Shown one piece after another: positions 63,241 to 64,000 of a stretch of 64,000 bases of DNA. Location: the NCBI GenBank assembly GCA_016648135.1, contig JADDOH010002004.1, positions 62,001 through 126,000 of the forward strand. The letters run 5' to 3'. The position numbers were made by a program, and so were the translations under genes. Position 1 is the stretch's first letter, and every line of letters begins with the position of its first letter. The stretch comes from Agrypnia vestita. Lineage: Eukaryota > Arthropoda > Insecta > Trichoptera > Phryganeidae. The notes beneath the pieces were generated by a model, which was not told where the DNA came from, searched no databases, and was given only the letters and a program-made list of their open reading frames with translations.

Positions 63241-63489
63241 ATTGAACACGGATTATAGAATGGAAGTTATTGGGAAATGGATTTGGTATCGGTTTGTGTG
63301 GAGGTCAATGAGCAATGAAAGGAAGCACGTTTCCCTCCGGATCCAGGTAGATGGAGTGGTTCCTCCCTCATCAGAAGGGCGCTACGTCTCACTCTGTTCT
63401 TCTGGTTCACTCTGTTTCTCGTCTGACGGATTAGTCCGGTCACGTACACACAAAGATCCTCACAGGTCAGCACAGTCAAGCACATAATT

Positions 63490-63830
63490 CAACTAACTAA
63501 CTAACTAACCAACTAACCATCATGCCGTTTCCCCGCAGGGGTAGGCAGAGAGGATTGAACGCCACACCCTTCTATCCTGGCACACCGCTTTTGCTTCGGC
63601 CACATTCATACATCTTCTCATACAAGTTCTACGGTTGTTGCGGCTTTTATCAGGGCCATCCTCAAATACTTGTAGTATCTGATCGTGCCAGGTCTTTCGC
63701 GGACGCCCTCTATTTCTGTTGCCTCACGGTACCACAACACTCGCCTCATATATTTTCTTACAAATGTTCCAAAATCAAGCAATATTGTGTCGAAGTCATA
63801 GAAACAAGATTTAAGTAGAGCGTGCACTAT
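63490..63830 (-). pseudogene. LINE ORF2 C-terminus, CQDRRVW family, with GTTA tail
   Basis: Minus frames give FVRKYMRRVLWYREATEIEG and TIRYYKYLRMALIKAATTVE (63650-63760), then in another phase the CMRRCMNVAEAKAVCQDRRV, WRSILSAYPCGETA block and a stop near 63530, followed by (GTTA)n to 63490. Longest and best copy of this family here, but frameshifted. Confidence 0.75.
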
Positions 63831-64000
63831 GGAAAGGTGTAGGAAAAAGGTGGATGTGTTCAATAACGTCTGGTCCTGCTCATAAAGATCGAGTAGCTAC
63901 AAGACACGCGGTATAGATAATGTAATATCAATCATTTATAACCTATCTAAATTCATATAACACTTTTTCTAAGCTTTATTTTAAATATTTTTATTATTAT

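Overview
The window looks like AT-rich arthropod (most probably insect) nuclear DNA that is almost wholly made of transposable-element debris. I see no complete multi-exon host gene. The signs are eukaryotic: several families of non-LTR retrotransposon 3' ends with short A/T-rich tails, tRNA-derived SINEs, MITEs with clean target-site duplications, Helitron-like ends, and the TAGGTACCTACC-type microsatellite background common in Lepidoptera and aphids. I lean towards Lepidoptera, with low to moderate confidence; the class of organism is inferred from repeat flavour only.

Layout. 1-15 kb: a LINE 3' end at the left edge, a foldback element with two outer hammerhead-ribozyme motifs (1681-2440), a hAT-type MITE with a perfect 8-bp duplication (3176-3408), several decayed RTE-like LINE C-termini (3.9-5.2 kb, 8.5-10.4 kb, partly nested), a PIF/Harbinger-like MITE (5705-5849), a LINE tail with an internal 174-bp duplication (12.2-12.75 kb), tRNA-like SINE heads, and a 540-bp foldback (14265-14805). 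15-30 kb: GC-rich islands (15.6-16.0, 17.7-18.2, 29.0-29.3 kb) that may be promoter or first-exon sequence, TA microsatellites, a head-to-head pair of a repeat (21.7-22.3 kb), a cluster of GC-rich perfect palindromes (22.36-22.64 kb), a 103-aa membrane-anchored ORF (21075), SINEs and a TA-flanked 735-bp element. 30-46 kb: more MITEs, SINEs, LINE ends, a 95-bp tandem repeat followed by two unrecognised ORFs (34.1-34.5 kb), and a GC-rich, G-run-rich island ending in a consensus splice donor (45451). 46-64 kb: the best coding region, a 5'-truncated LINE reverse transcriptase (47173-48561), a 178-bp satellite, a second TA-flanked foldback, Helitron-like elements, a paired hammerhead foldback (56694-56920), two sister hAT MITEs with perfect 8-bp duplications (59261 and 61495), and a short MADF-domain ORF (60192).

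The most interesting signal is the number of self-cleaving hammerhead ribozyme motifs. At least five keep the conserved core and pairing, and about six more are decayed. They sit in foldback elements that resemble Penelope-like retroelement termini, which are known to carry such ribozymes. Also notable are MITE families whose transposition can be read directly from duplications, two foldbacks with a shared core but different ends, a SINE body joined to different tRNA-like heads, and a LINE/DNA-repeat junction shared by two loci.
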